Notes: generated by a model from the sequence alone, not told the origin. 64,000 bases of DNA from Gp6-AA40 sp035496255 (GCA_035496255.1 DATJEU010000050.1:1-64000); one strand, 5' to 3'; counted from the stretch's first letter, positions 16,064-24,573 are shown. Translations and numbers: made by a program.

Positions 16064-18574
16064 GTGCAGCGCGACACGCTGATTGATTTTTTCCGCGATC
16101 TCGTCGCCATTCGCGGCGAATTCCTCGTCTACGACGACGGCTATCGGCGGCGCAGCTATACCTACGCGGACGTCGGCCGCGCGGCCCGCGGCTTCGCGGC
16201 GAAACTGACGGCCGCAGGCGTGAGCAAGGGCGACAAGGTGATCTTCTGGGGCGAGAACCGTCCCGAGTGGATCGCCTGCTACTGGGGCTGTCTCATTCTC
16301 GGCGTCATCGTCGTTCCGATTGACTACCGGTCGTCGGCCGATTTCGTCGCGCGCGTGCAGACGCTGGTGGATGCGCGTCTGGTCCTCCTCGGCGAGGAAG
16401 TGTCGTGGCCGGGCGAGGCGTGGAACCTGGCGGACCTCGATTGGCACGCGGACGGTCCGATGCCGTCCGTGCCGGTCTCACGCGACGATCTTATTCAGAT
16501 CATCTTCACGTCCGGCGCCACCGCGGAACCGAAGGGCGTCATCATCCGCCATCGCAACGTGCTCGCGAACGTTGTACCGGTCGAGCGCGAGGTCCTCAAG
16601 TACCGGAAATACGCGCGACCGTTTCACCCGCTGCGCTTCATCAACCTTTTGCCCCTGAGCCACATGTTCGGGCAGTCGATGGCCACGAACATTCCACCGA
16701 TGGTGCGCGGCACGGTCATCTTCACGCGCAGCTTCAATCCGCACGACATCGTGCGATTGATCCACGCCCGCCACGTCTCGGTTCTCGTCTGCGTCCCGAA
16801 GATTCTCGACGTCCTGCGCGAGCACATCGTCCGCGCATTTCCGGAGGCGAACGACCCGCCGCCCGCGGGCATCTCCATTCCCGGCCGGTGGTGGCGCTAC
16901 CGTCGCGTGCACCGCGGGCTCGGCCTCAAGTTCTGGGCCTTCGTCGTCGGCGCTGCGCCGCTGGCTCCCGAGCTCGAGGAGTTCTGGCGCCGGATGGGAT
17001 TCGCGGTGATCCAGGGCTACGGCCTCACCGAGACGGCCCCGATCGTCACGCTCAATCATCCGTTCAAGACCAGCAAGGGCTCAGTGGGCACGCCGATCGG
17101 CGGAGTCGAAATCAGGATCGCGGACGATGGAGAGATCCTCGTCCGGGGCGAAAACGTCACGAGCGGGTACTACGCAAAGCCCAACTCCGAACTCCCAACT
17201 TCCAGCTCCCAGACGCCACACCCCAACACGCAGGGAGCGGTCGACAGCGAAGGCTGGCTGCACACCGGCGATATCGGTGAGCGCGACGCGCAGGGACGCG
17301 TCTTCATCAAGGGGCGCAAGAAGGAAATGATCGTCACGCCGGAAGGACTGAACGTCTTTCCGGAGGACGTCGAGCGCGTGCTCAACGACTTTCCCGGCGT
17401 CAAGGATGCGGCGGTCGTCGGCGTGACGGACGGCGGCCAGGAGCGCGTGCACGCGGTGCTGCTGCTGGAGCCGGGAACCCGTCAGGACGACGTGATCCGT
17501 GCCGCCAACGCGAAGCTGCAGGATCACCAGCGCGTGCGCACGGCCTCGGTCTGGCCCGGCAGTGAGCTGCCGCGGACCGAAGGCACCCGCAAGCTGAAAC
17601 GCGCGCAGATCAAGCAGTGGGTCGCCACCGGCGCTCGCTCGTCGGCGGAGGCACACGGCGACAGCGTCGAAGCGCTGATCGCCCGTTTCGCGCGCGGCCG
17701 CGACGTCAGCCAGACGACGACGCTCGAGGAACTCGGCCTGAGCTCATTGGAACGCGTCGAGTTGATGGTGGCGCTCGAGGACAAATTTCAGACGCGGATC
17801 GACGAGGGCCGCTTCCAGGACGTCGCGAACATCGGCGACCTCAGAAAACTGGTCGAAGCGCCGGCGGCAGCAACCGAACCCGACGAGCCGGTCGATTTCC
17901 CGGCGTGGAATCGCAACCCTGTCGTCGCGGTGATCCGGCGCATTTCGCTGGCGACGTGGATCCTGCCGCTGGCGCGCATCTTCGCGCATCTGCGCGTGAG
18001 TGGACTGGAACATCTGCGCGGCCTGGACGGTCCGGTGGTGTTTGCGGCCAATCATCAAAGTCACATGGATGTGCCGGCGATTCTCGCGGCGATGCCCGGG
18101 CGCTGGCGCGCGGGCGTCGCGCCGGCGATGCAGAAGGAGTTCTTCAAGGCGCACTTCTTCCCCGCGGGCTATTCCAGGCGTGAGCATCTGCGCAACGGGC
18201 TGCTCTATTACCTGGCGGCGTTCTACTTCAACGCGTTCCCGCTGCCGCAGCGCGAAGCCGGTGCACGCCAGACGCTGCAGTACATCGGCGAGCTCACCAG
18301 CGCCGGCTGGTCGATCCTGATCTTTCCGGAAGGCGCGCGCCACGACAGCGGCGAGATCGGCGCGTTCCGTGGCGGCATCGGCATGATCGGCGCGCGTCTC
18401 GAGGTCCCGATCGTGCCGGTGCGCATCGAGGGTGCGGACAAGGTGCTGCATCCCACGTGGCGAATGGCGCGGCCAGGACCGGTGCGGATCTCGTTCGGGG
18501 CGCCGCTGCGTCTGAGGGGAGAGGACTACGCGGCGCTGGCCGCACAGGTGGAAGCGGCCGTCCGCGCGCTCTGA
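16064..18574 (+). CDS. AMP-dependent acyl ligase - acyl carrier protein - acyltransferase fusion
   Basis: An 836-residue protein with three domains. Residues 1 to about 520 are an adenylate-forming ligase: FTSGATAEPKGVIIRH (P-loop), FVVGAAPLAPELEEFWRRMGFAVIQGYGLTETAP, GWLHTGDIGERD and the C-terminal KGRKKEMIV hinge. Residues about 540-605 are an ACP with the phosphopantetheine serine in LEELGLSSLERVEL. Residues about 625-836 are a PlsC-type acyltransferase with NHQSHMD and FPEGAR motifs. Together they could activate a fatty acid, hold it on the carrier domain and transfer it to a lysophospholipid or other alcohol (compare E. coli Aas, which lacks the ACP). GTG 16064 is the likely start. A heptad repeat is translated in the ligase domain. 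Confidence 0.87.
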   Translation: MQRDTLIDFFRDLVAIRGEFLVYDDGYRRRSYTYADVGRAARGFAAKLTAAGVSKGDKVIFWGENRPEWIACYWGCLILGVIVVPIDYRSSADFVARVQTLVDARLVLLGEEVSWPGEAWNLADLDWHADGPMPSVPVSRDDLIQIIFTSGATAEPKGVIIRHRNVLANVVPVEREVLKYRKYARPFHPLRFINLLPLSHMFGQSMATNIPPMVRGTVIFTRSFNPHDIVRLIHARHVSVLVCVPKILDVLREHIVRAFPEANDPPPAGISIPGRWWRYRRVHRGLGLKFWAFVVGAAPLAPELEEFWRRMGFAVIQGYGLTETAPIVTLNHPFKTSKGSVGTPIGGVEIRIADDGEILVRGENVTSGYYAKPNSELPTSSSQTPHPNTQGAVDSEGWLHTGDIGERDAQGRVFIKGRKKEMIVTPEGLNVFPEDVERVLNDFPGVKDAAVVGVTDGGQERVHAVLLLEPGTRQDDVIRAANAKLQDHQRVRTASVWPGSELPRTEGTRKLKRAQIKQWVATGARSSAEAHGDSVEALIARFARGRDVSQTTTLEELGLSSLERVELMVALEDKFQTRIDEGRFQDVANIGDLRKLVEAPAAATEPDEPVDFPAWNRNPVVAVIRRISLATWILPLARIFAHLRVSGLEHLRGLDGPVVFAANHQSHMDVPAILAAMPGRWRAGVAPAMQKEFFKAHFFPAGYSRREHLRNGLLYYLAAFYFNAFPLPQREAGARQTLQYIGELTSAGWSILIFPEGARHDSGEIGAFRGGIGMIGARLEVPIVPVRIEGADKVLHPTWRMARPGPVRISFGAPLRLRGEDYAALAAQVEAAVRAL
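17180..17228. repeat. Seven tandem heptamers translated inside the ligase domain
   Basis: Seven consecutive 7-mers: CCCAACT, CCGAACT, CCCAACT, TCCAGCT, CCCAGAC, GCCACAC, CCCAACA. They encode a Ser/Thr/Pro-rich patch (NSELPTSSSQTPHPNTQ) exactly between YYAKP and EGWLHTGD, where ligases normally have about ten residues. Same motif as the intergenic elements at 1818, 26613 and 44774. Confidence 0.85.
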
Positions 18575-18688
18575 TGCCGCGCGAGTCGAGCCGCGCGGGC
18601 ATGGGCACGGCCTGATCCCGGAAGATAGGTAAGTCGTTACTACTCAGTCGATCACGCGGATCATTCCAAATTACGATCTCACAACAAC

Positions 18689-18717
18689 TTGCGCCGCGGG
18701 CCGTCCTGCGGCACACT
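18689..18717 (+). promoter_or_regulatory. Candidate promoter of infA
   Basis: TTGCGC (18689-18694), 17-bp spacer, CACACT (18712-18717): a moderate sigma-70 match 31 bp before the infA start. The rest of the 174-bp gap from 18575 has no recognisable feature beyond relatively AT-rich sequence at 18630-18690. Confidence 0.3.
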
Positions 18718-18748
18718 CATTGCTAGCTTATGGTGAAAGGATGAGCTG

Positions 18749-18967
18749 TTGAGCAAAGACGATCTGATAGATATGCAGGGCACCGTGGTTGCCGTTCATT
18801 CCGGCGGCCTCTACCGGGTGCAATGCGACGCCGGCCACGAGGTGCTGGCGCAGTTGAGCGGACGGATGCGCCGCTTCCGCATCAAGGTAGTTCCCGGTGA
18901 TCGCGTGACCGTGGGCGTCTCGCCCTATGACCCGGTCCGCGGCATCATCACCTTTCGCGCTCGATAG
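18749..18967 (+). CDS. infA: Translation initiation factor IF-1
   Basis: A 72-residue S1/OB-fold protein that occupies the ribosomal A site during initiation. The sequence MSKDDLIDMQGTVVAVHSGGLYRVQCD...GHEVLAQLSGRMRRFRIKVVPGDRVTVGVSPYDPVRGIITFRAR has the family landmarks: LSGRMR, RIKVVPGDRV and SPYDxxRGxITFR. TTG start at 18749 with AAAGGA seven bases upstream. Unlike most bacteria it is not in a ribosomal-protein operon; it is followed after 8 bp by an RNA helicase, a grouping that suits cold or growth-rate control of translation. Confidence 0.95.
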   Translation: MSKDDLIDMQGTVVAVHSGGLYRVQCDAGHEVLAQLSGRMRRFRIKVVPGDRVTVGVSPYDPVRGIITFRAR

Positions 18968-18975
18968 TCCACGGT

Positions 18976-20226
18976 TTGAGCACACAGACAACATCGTCAT
19001 CGCAAGCCAATCGACGCCGACGCGGACCGGCCCGCGGCAAGGGCGGTCATCGCCCCGTGCACACGCCGCGTCCCGAGTCAGCGCTCCTCGCCTACGAACC
19101 CTCGGATTTCGATCCTGCACCCATTCCGTACGATCAGCTCGCGCTCGATCCGCGCCTGCTGAGCGGGATCCGGGACCTCGGATGGAAAGACACGCGTCCG
19201 GTGCAAAGCGGCGTCATCCCGCTGGCGCTCGCGGGCGGCGACGTCATCGCCTGTGCCGAGACCGGCACCGGCAAGACCGCGGCCTTCCTCGTCCCCATCC
19301 TGCAACGCTTTCTCACCGAGCCCGCGCCGCAGCCACCGCGCACACGTACGCTGGTGCTCGCGCCGACGCGTGAGCTCGTCGTCCAGATCGAAGATCAGGT
19401 GCAGGGGCTGACCTATCACACCTCGGTCACCAGCGTGGCGGTGTACGGCGGCGTCCCGATGACCGCGCAGGAACAGGCGCTCAAGGCCGGCGTCGACATC
19501 GTCGTCGCGACACCGGGCCGGTTGATGGATCACATGCGGCACGAGTCGATCGATTTCTCGCAGCTCGAGATCCTCGTGCTCGACGAAGCGGATCGGATGC
19601 TCGACATGGGCTTCTGGCCCGACGTGCAGCGCATTCTGTCGGCGCTCCCGGCCGAGCGGCAGACGCTGCTCTTTTCGGCGACGATGGCCGCCGAGGTGTT
19701 GAAGCTGACGACGGAATTCCTGCGCGAGCCGAAGCTGGTGCAGGTAGGACGCCGCGGCGGTCCCGCCGCGACGATCTCGCACGCGATGCAGGAAGTGCCG
19801 GCGAAGGAGAAGACGCAGTGGCTCGCGAAGTGGCTTCGTGAAGATGCGCACGGGCCGGTACTGGTCTTCTGCCGCACCAAGATTGGAGCCGACAAGCTCG
19901 CCACCCGGCTGAGCGGGATGGGCATCAGGACCGCCGCGCTGCACGCGGATCGGACGCAGCAGCAGCGGCAAGCCGCGGTCGAAGGATTCCGGACCGGCAC
20001 CTATCCGGTGCTCGTCGCCACGGACGTCGCGGCGCGCGGTCTCGACATCGATGGCATCGCGCACGTCGTGAACTTCGAGGTACCCGATACGCCCGAAGCC
20101 TACGTGCACCGTGTCGGCCGTACGGGCCGCGCCGAATCAAGCGGGAGCGCGCTGACGCTGGTGGCTCCCGAAGAATTGCGCGCGTTACGCGCGCTGGAGA
20201 AAGCCGTTGGCGTACAACTTCAATGA
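18976..20226 (+). CDS. DEAD-box RNA helicase (RhlE-like)
   Basis: A 416-residue helicase unwinding RNA duplexes in ribosome assembly or mRNA decay. All motifs are present: AETGTGKT (I), APTRELVVQ (Ia), VATPGRLMDHM, VLDEADRMLDMGF (II), FSATM (III), VFCRTKIGADKL (IV), VLVATDVAARGLDID (V) and HRVGRTGRA (VI). Motif I has AETGTGKT rather than AQTGTGKT. The N-terminal about 50 residues are basic and probably disordered; there is no long RGG tail, which fits RhlE-type minimal helicases. TTG start, 8 bp after infA. Confidence 0.93.
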   Translation: MSTQTTSSSQANRRRRGPARGKGGHRPVHTPRPESALLAYEPSDFDPAPIPYDQLALDPRLLSGIRDLGWKDTRPVQSGVIPLALAGGDVIACAETGTGKTAAFLVPILQRFLTEPAPQPPRTRTLVLAPTRELVVQIEDQVQGLTYHTSVTSVAVYGGVPMTAQEQALKAGVDIVVATPGRLMDHMRHESIDFSQLEILVLDEADRMLDMGFWPDVQRILSALPAERQTLLFSATMAAEVLKLTTEFLREPKLVQVGRRGGPAATISHAMQEVPAKEKTQWLAKWLREDAHGPVLVFCRTKIGADKLATRLSGMGIRTAALHADRTQQQRQAAVEGFRTGTYPVLVATDVAARGLDIDGIAHVVNFEVPDTPEAYVHRVGRTGRAESSGSALTLVAPEELRALRALEKAVGVQLQ

Positions 20227-20509
20227 CAACTCGCCGGCCGCGCCGCCCGGCGCCGACCCCGGTGCCGCCCCCGCGCCAGCGCCCGCGACGTCCGACAACC
20301 CCCAATCAGCCGCGTGGGTCCGCTTCCGCTCGTGCCGCTGGCAGCAGCCGGCCGAGAACGGGAACCAGGAGTTCTGCACCCACCGTGAGGTGAAACCGTA
20401 CGCAGGCATGCAGGGCTTCGATCCCGATGCCTGGTGCCCCGACTGCCAGTACTACAAGCTGCGGCGCTCGCCGAAGAAGCGCGAACCGCGCGACGAGTAC
20501 ACCTATTAG
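20207..20509 (+). CDS. Small Cys-containing protein of unknown function
   Basis: A 100-residue protein starting at TTG 20207 and overlapping the helicase 3' end by 20 bp in another frame. The N-terminal third is a Pro/Ala-rich linker (AAPPGADPGAAPAPAPATS); the C-terminal part has five Cys and one nearby His in FRSCRWQQ, EFCTHREVKPYAG and AWCPDCQYYKLRRSPKKRE, which looks like a small metal-binding module ending in a basic tail. The coupling to an RNA helicase suggests a nucleic-acid-related role, but that is only context. Confidence 0.6.
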   Translation: MAYNFNDNSPAAPPGADPGAAPAPAPATSDNPQSAAWVRFRSCRWQQPAENGNQEFCTHREVKPYAGMQGFDPDAWCPDCQYYKLRRSPKKREPRDEYTY

Positions 20510-20511
20510 CT

Positions 20512-21321
20512 TCAGTCCGAGAACTCCTTCGCCAGACTGACCCACTCGCCGTTGGGTGCGAGCTGCTGATAGGCGCGCCAGTGGGGACGCGCTTCCGCGG
20601 ACTGGCCGCTCTTCTCGAGCGTCACTGCCAGATAGAAGTGCGCGTCAGCGAACTTCGGATTCAACTGCAACGCGCGGCGGTACGACCCCTGTGCTTCGGG
20701 ATAGCGATGCAGGTCGTGAAAGATGTTTCCGAGGTTGAAGTGCGCCTCGAAGACATCGGGCTCGAGCACGATCGCGCGTTCGTAGAGCGCCTGCGCCTCG
20801 ACGATCTCATCGCGCGCGTAGTGCAGGTTGGCTAGGTTGATCAACGCCGGCACCAGGTACGGATCGAGCTCCAGCGCACGCCGGTAATTGGTCATCGCCT
20901 CGCTGAAGTTGTCGGGATTCCCGTCGTCCAGGATCGATCCGGCGATGAAGTACTGCTCGGAAGATGACGACTCGTAGCGAGGCTCGGCGTTCATCAACGC
21001 GGCCAGCGGCGGCGGATCGGGCCGCTTCAACTGGAGCACCTTCGCCGGCTGCGCCGTGATGCGGAAATCGAAGGCAAGCTGTCCTTCGCGCGACGCAAGC
21101 AGGTTGCGGAGGACGGCGCGGAAGGACACGCCTTCGCCCAGCTCGGTATCGGCCTGCCGGATCACGGCGAGATCGGCGAAGCCGTACATCGCTTCGCCGT
21201 GCAGCCGCTGGGCGTGAATCAGCCCCCACTTGTGCATGTAGCGGAGGTGATCCTCGCGGACATGCTTGTACCGCTCGAGGATCTGACGACGCGAGGTGGC
21301 CGTTCCCACCGAGGAGGTCAC
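20512..21321 (-). CDS. MerR-like N-terminal domain plus TPR protein
   Basis: A 269-residue protein. Residues about 13-80 (RYKHVREDHLRYMHKWGLIHAQRLHGEAMYGFADLAVIRQADTELGEGVSFRAVLRNLLA) look like a winged helix of the MerR type: a first helix, the 'LRYxxKWGLI' recognition element, then the Y-G-F-A-D-L wing. Residues about 120-262 hold four TPR units (NYRRALELDPYLVPALINLANLHY, ALYERAIVLEPDVFEAHFNLGNIF, SYRRALQLNPKFADAHFYLAV). No effector domain is visible. It may be a DNA-binding regulator with a protein-interaction scaffold. GTG start at 21321 is ten bases from a possible -10 (TATAGT), so the transcript may be leaderless. Confidence 0.65.
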   Translation of the reverse strand: MTSSVGTATSRRQILERYKHVREDHLRYMHKWGLIHAQRLHGEAMYGFADLAVIRQADTELGEGVSFRAVLRNLLASREGQLAFDFRITAQPAKVLQLKRPDPPPLAALMNAEPRYESSSSEQYFIAGSILDDGNPDNFSEAMTNYRRALELDPYLVPALINLANLHYARDEIVEAQALYERAIVLEPDVFEAHFNLGNIFHDLHRYPEAQGSYRRALQLNPKFADAHFYLAVTLEKSGQSAEARPHWRAYQQLAPNGEWVSLAKEFSD

Positions 21322-21327
21322 TGAGCG

Positions 21328-21349
21328 CCCACTATAAACTAGTAGTGGG
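21328..21349. promoter_or_regulatory. Palindrome in the divergent glk/TPR-regulator promoter
   Basis: CCCACTA (21328-21334) and TAGTGGG (21343-21349) form a perfect 7-bp inverted repeat around TAAACTAG. The core holds TATAAA on the plus strand and TATAGT on the minus strand, usable as divergent -10 boxes, so the palindrome is well placed as an operator for the adjacent MerR-like protein. Confidence 0.45.
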
Positions 21350-21407
21350 TCTCCACCGGAAGAGTACTATCCCCGACAGGAACTTTGGGAAGGGCATACC
21401 ACTGAAC

Positions 21408-22385
21408 ATGCTGCTGGCTGGCGACGTGGGCGGAACCAAGACGCTGCTTGGCCTCTTCGAACGCGGCAGCCGGCGGCCGCGGCCGCTGGCGACCGGCACC
21501 TACGCGACCAACGACTTCAGCAGCTTCACCGCCATCCTCGACGCGTTCGCGCGCGACGTGCACCAGCCGTTCGCGCTCGATGCCGCCGCCGTCGGTGTGG
21601 CCGGTCCGGTCGTCGCCAACACCGCCAGACTCACCAACATCACCTGGGACGTGAGCGCTGCCGAGATCACGGCACGTTTCGGGACGACACGGGTGCAGTT
21701 GCTGAACGACCTCGAGGCGATGGCGACCAGCGTGAATGTGCTCGAGGGCGAAGAGGTCGCGACACTGCAGGAAGGCGTGGCGCGGGACGATGGGAACGCC
21801 GCGGTGATCGCGGCCGGAACGGGACTCGGCGAAGCGTTTCTGCACCGCGTGAACGGCCGTCTCGTCGCCGTTCCCTCGGAAGGCGGACATGCCGACTTCG
21901 CCGCGCGCACCGATCGCGAGCTCGAGCTGGTCCGGATGCTGCGCGAACGCTATGGCAGGGCCGAGGTCGAGCACGTGCTCAGCGGTCCGGGCCTGGTCAA
22001 CGTCCATCGACTGACGCATCGCGGCGGTCACTGCGAGATCGTCGAGGGCGTCTCGGAAGTCGAAGCGCCCGCGCGCATTTCACAGGCCGGGCTCACCGGC
22101 CGGTGTCAGGGGTGTGTCGAGGCCCTGCGCATGTTCGTCGGCGCGTACGGCGCCGAAGCGGGGAACATGGCGCTGCGTGGTCTGACGCTGTCGGGCCTCT
22201 ACATCGGCGGCGGTATCGCACCAAAGATTCTTCCCGTGATCCGTAGCGGACTCTTCATCGACGCGTTTCTCGACAAGGGGCCGATGCGCGAGCTCGTCGC
22301 GCGCGTGCCGGTGAAGGTGATCCTGAACCCCGAAGCCGGCCTGCTGGGCGCCGCTGTCTACGCGCAGGGCCTCAGCGATCGCTGA
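21408..22385 (+). CDS. glk: Glucokinase (ROK-unrelated Glk type)
   Basis: A 325-residue ATP-dependent hexokinase-fold enzyme phosphorylating glucose. It starts at ATG 21408 with LLAGDVGGTKTLLGLFE (phosphate 1 motif), followed by AVGVAGPVVANTARLTNITWDVS, QLLNDLEAMATS, VIAAGTGLGEAFL (phosphate 2), VPSEGGHADFAAR with the conserved Glu-Gly-Gly-His, and the C-terminal GLYIGGGIAPKIL. Length matches E. coli Glk (321). An upstream in-frame start at 21345 would add residues unlike the family. Its 3' end overlaps the convergent MocR gene by 14 bp. Confidence 0.92.
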   Translation: MLLAGDVGGTKTLLGLFERGSRRPRPLATGTYATNDFSSFTAILDAFARDVHQPFALDAAAVGVAGPVVANTARLTNITWDVSAAEITARFGTTRVQLLNDLEAMATSVNVLEGEEVATLQEGVARDDGNAAVIAAGTGLGEAFLHRVNGRLVAVPSEGGHADFAARTDRELELVRMLRERYGRAEVEHVLSGPGLVNVHRLTHRGGHCEIVEGVSEVEAPARISQAGLTGRCQGCVEALRMFVGAYGAEAGNMALRGLTLSGLYIGGGIAPKILPVIRSGLFIDAFLDKGPMRELVARVPVKVILNPEAGLLGAAVYAQGLSDR

Positions 22386-23796
22386 GGCGGCGGACCGCCT
22401 CGCGAATCGTACGCTCGCCGACAGCGGCGAATCCGAACAGAAACTCGTTCGCGGGCGGCTGCGCGAGATAGTAGGACGCGGTGCTCCGCAACTGGACGCC
22501 CTGACGCTCGGCGCGTGCCGCCGGCGTACGACCGCGGAAACGAGCGGTCAGATGCATGCCCGCCGCATCGCCAACGATCGTCACGTCATCTCCGAACGCA
22601 CGCGCCAGCGCGCTGACCAGCACATCGCGCCGGACCTTGTAGATGCGGCGCATGCGCCGGATATGCCGGTCGAGATGCCCTTCGCCGAGAAAATCGGCCA
22701 GCGCGGCCTGCTCCAGCACCGGCGTGTACCGATCGGTCAGCCACTTGGCACGGGTGAACGGCGCGACGAGATCTTCCGGTAAAACGAGATAGCCGATCCG
22801 CAGGCCGGGAAACATCACGTTCGAAAAGGTGCCGAGGTACACGACCGGAACGTCTCCGGCGAGACTCTGCATCGCCGGCAGCGGTGCCCCGCTATATCGA
22901 TACTCGCTGTCGTAATCGTCCTCCAGGATCAGCACGCGATGGTGCCTTGCCCAGTCCAGCAGTTCGAGCCGCCTGGCGAGTGACATCGATACGCCGGTCG
23001 GAAACTGGTGCGACGGCGTCACGTAGAGCACACGAGGTATGCGGGATATTCCGCGGACCGACGCGCCATCGGGCAATACGGGCATCGGCACCGTGACTGC
23101 GCCGTGCGCACTGAGCAGGTATCGAATACCGGCGTAGCCCGGCTCTTCGACGAGCGCTTCGTCGCCCGGATCGAGTAACACGCGGGCGCACAGGTCGAGA
23201 CCCTGCTGCGACCCGCTGACGACAACGACCTGTTCCGGAGTGCAGTGGACCGCCCGCGCGCGCGCCACGTAGGCCGCAATCTGCCGGCGAAGCGCCTCCG
23301 TGCCGCCTGGCGCCGCGAAGTGATCGAAGTGCGCCGGCGACAGCCGACGCAGGTGGCGCGTCAACAGCCGCCGCCACAACGCAAACGGAAAGCGCTCGAG
23401 ATCGGGTCCGAGCCGCGACAGATCGAGGCGGCCCGAAACGGTCGGCGATACGCGCGGGTCCGTGTCGAGCCGGCGGGCGAATCCGGAAATCCGCGATGCC
23501 TGCGGCGGCATCCGGCGCAAGGCAGCTGGCGGACGCATCGTGCGGTCGGGCAATTCCGAACAGACAAAGGTGCCCGAGCCGGTCGCGGCCTCGAAATACC
23601 CCTCGGCGATCAGCTGTTCGTACGCGGCACTGACGGTGGTGCGTGACACGTTGTAGGCCGTGGCAAACCCACGCGTCGATGGCACGCGCTGCCGCGGCTG
23701 AAAGCGGCCGGCCAGGATGCCCAGGCGCCATTGCTCATAGATCTGGCGGTGCAGCGGGTCCGGCCCCGAGCGATCGAGGATGAACGGCACGGCCAT
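22372..23796 (-). CDS. MocR/PdxR-type GntR regulator with aminotransferase domain; PLP lysine replaced by Asn
   Basis: A 474-residue protein: N-terminal GntR winged helix (LHRQIYEQWRLGILAGRFQPRQRVPSTRGFATAYNVSRTTVSAAYEQLIAEGYF, about 15-67) joined to a fold-type I aminotransferase domain (VVVSGSQQGLDL, VEEPGYAG, YVTPSHQFPTGVSM, ILEDDYDSEYRY). The PLP lysine should lie in GTFSK; here it is GTFSNVMFPGLRIGYL (N326, codon AAC), so no internal aldimine can form. Family knowledge: MocR proteins sense PLP or amino donors and control vitamin B6 or amino-acid genes. It is divergent from a PNPOx-like gene with about 70 bp between starts, which fits such control. Confidence 0.88.
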   Translation of the reverse strand: MAVPFILDRSGPDPLHRQIYEQWRLGILAGRFQPRQRVPSTRGFATAYNVSRTTVSAAYEQLIAEGYFEAATGSGTFVCSELPDRTMRPPAALRRMPPQASRISGFARRLDTDPRVSPTVSGRLDLSRLGPDLERFPFALWRRLLTRHLRRLSPAHFDHFAAPGGTEALRRQIAAYVARARAVHCTPEQVVVVSGSQQGLDLCARVLLDPGDEALVEEPGYAGIRYLLSAHGAVTVPMPVLPDGASVRGISRIPRVLYVTPSHQFPTGVSMSLARRLELLDWARHHRVLILEDDYDSEYRYSGAPLPAMQSLAGDVPVVYLGTFSNVMFPGLRIGYLVLPEDLVAPFTRAKWLTDRYTPVLEQAALADFLGEGHLDRHIRRMRRIYKVRRDVLVSALARAFGDDVTIVGDAAGMHLTARFRGRTPAARAERQGVQLRSTASYYLAQPPANEFLFGFAAVGERTIREAVRRLSDR

Positions 23797-23865
23797 AGTG
23801 GACTGGTCGAGATTACACGAAGTGGCTCTTCAGGCAAGTCCGGGTTTGTCTCTACGCTGCACGTC

Positions 23866-24525
23866 ATGAGCGAGAGATTCAGCATCACTCCACGCACCCG
23901 GGTGGTTCGGCTGCCCGACCGCGCCAGCTACGACCGGCAGACCCTCTTCGCGATTCTCGACGAGGCGTTCCTCTGCCATGTGGCCTTCAGCGTCAATGGC
24001 CAGCCCTACGCGGTCCCGATGGCCTTCGGCCGCGACGATCAGCACGTGTACCTGCACGCCTCCGCGGCCAGCCGCATGGCCCGCGGCGCGATCGATGGCC
24101 TCGACGTCGGCGTCACGGTGACACTGCTCGACGGCCTGGTCATGGCGCGGTCGGCCTTCCATCATTCGATGAATCACCGGTCGGTGATGGTGGTCGGACG
24201 GGCGCGGCTGGTGACCGATGCCACCGAGCGCCAGCACGCGTTGCGACGGATCGTCGAACACGTCCTTGCCGGGCGATGGGACGAAGTACGACCACCGTCG
24301 GAGAAGGAACTGAAGGCGACCGCGGTACTCGCACTGCCACTGGTCGAAGTGTCGGGAAAGATCCGGACGGGTCCGCCGGGAGAAGAGGACGAGGATTACA
24401 CGCTGCCGGTCTGGGCCGGCGTGATCCCGCTACGAACGATCGCGGACCAGCCTGAGGATGATGGCCGCCTCGTCCCAGGCGTGCGCCGGCTCGATGAACG
24501 ACGAATCGCGACCCGCGTTCGCTAA
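23866..24525 (+). CDS. Pyridoxamine 5'-phosphate oxidase-like flavin-binding protein
   Basis: A 219-residue split-barrel protein of the Putative_PNPOx/NimA-like group, starting at ATG 23866. Motifs: RTRVVRLPDRASYDRQTLFAILDEAFLCHVAFSVNGQPYAVPMAFGRDDQHVYLHASAASRMAR, then MARSAFHHSMNHRSVMVVGRARLV and LPLVEVSGKIRTGPPGEEDEDY. Family members bind FMN or related cofactors and are annotated as PNPOx-like or nitroimidazole-resistance proteins; true PNPOx catalytic residues are not evident. Divergent from the MocR regulator, its likely controller. Confidence 0.8.
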   Translation: MSERFSITPRTRVVRLPDRASYDRQTLFAILDEAFLCHVAFSVNGQPYAVPMAFGRDDQHVYLHASAASRMARGAIDGLDVGVTVTLLDGLVMARSAFHHSMNHRSVMVVGRARLVTDATERQHALRRIVEHVLAGRWDEVRPPSEKELKATAVLALPLVEVSGKIRTGPPGEEDEDYTLPVWAGVIPLRTIADQPEDDGRLVPGVRRLDERRIATRVR

Positions 24526-24551
24526 AACGTCGACCACCGGCCTTCGCCCGG

Positions 24552-24573
24552 GGGTGGGTCTGAAGACCCGCCC
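24552..24573. repeat. GGGTGGGTCT/AGACCCGCCC hairpin after PNPOx-like gene
   Basis: GGGTGGGTCT (24552-24561) and AGACCCGCCC (24564-24573) pair in all ten positions (one G-T), with only two bases between the arms. Its motif matches the GGTCT/AGACC hairpin of the element at 47202. It lies 26 bp after the stop codon between convergent genes and may terminate either transcript. Confidence 0.7.
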
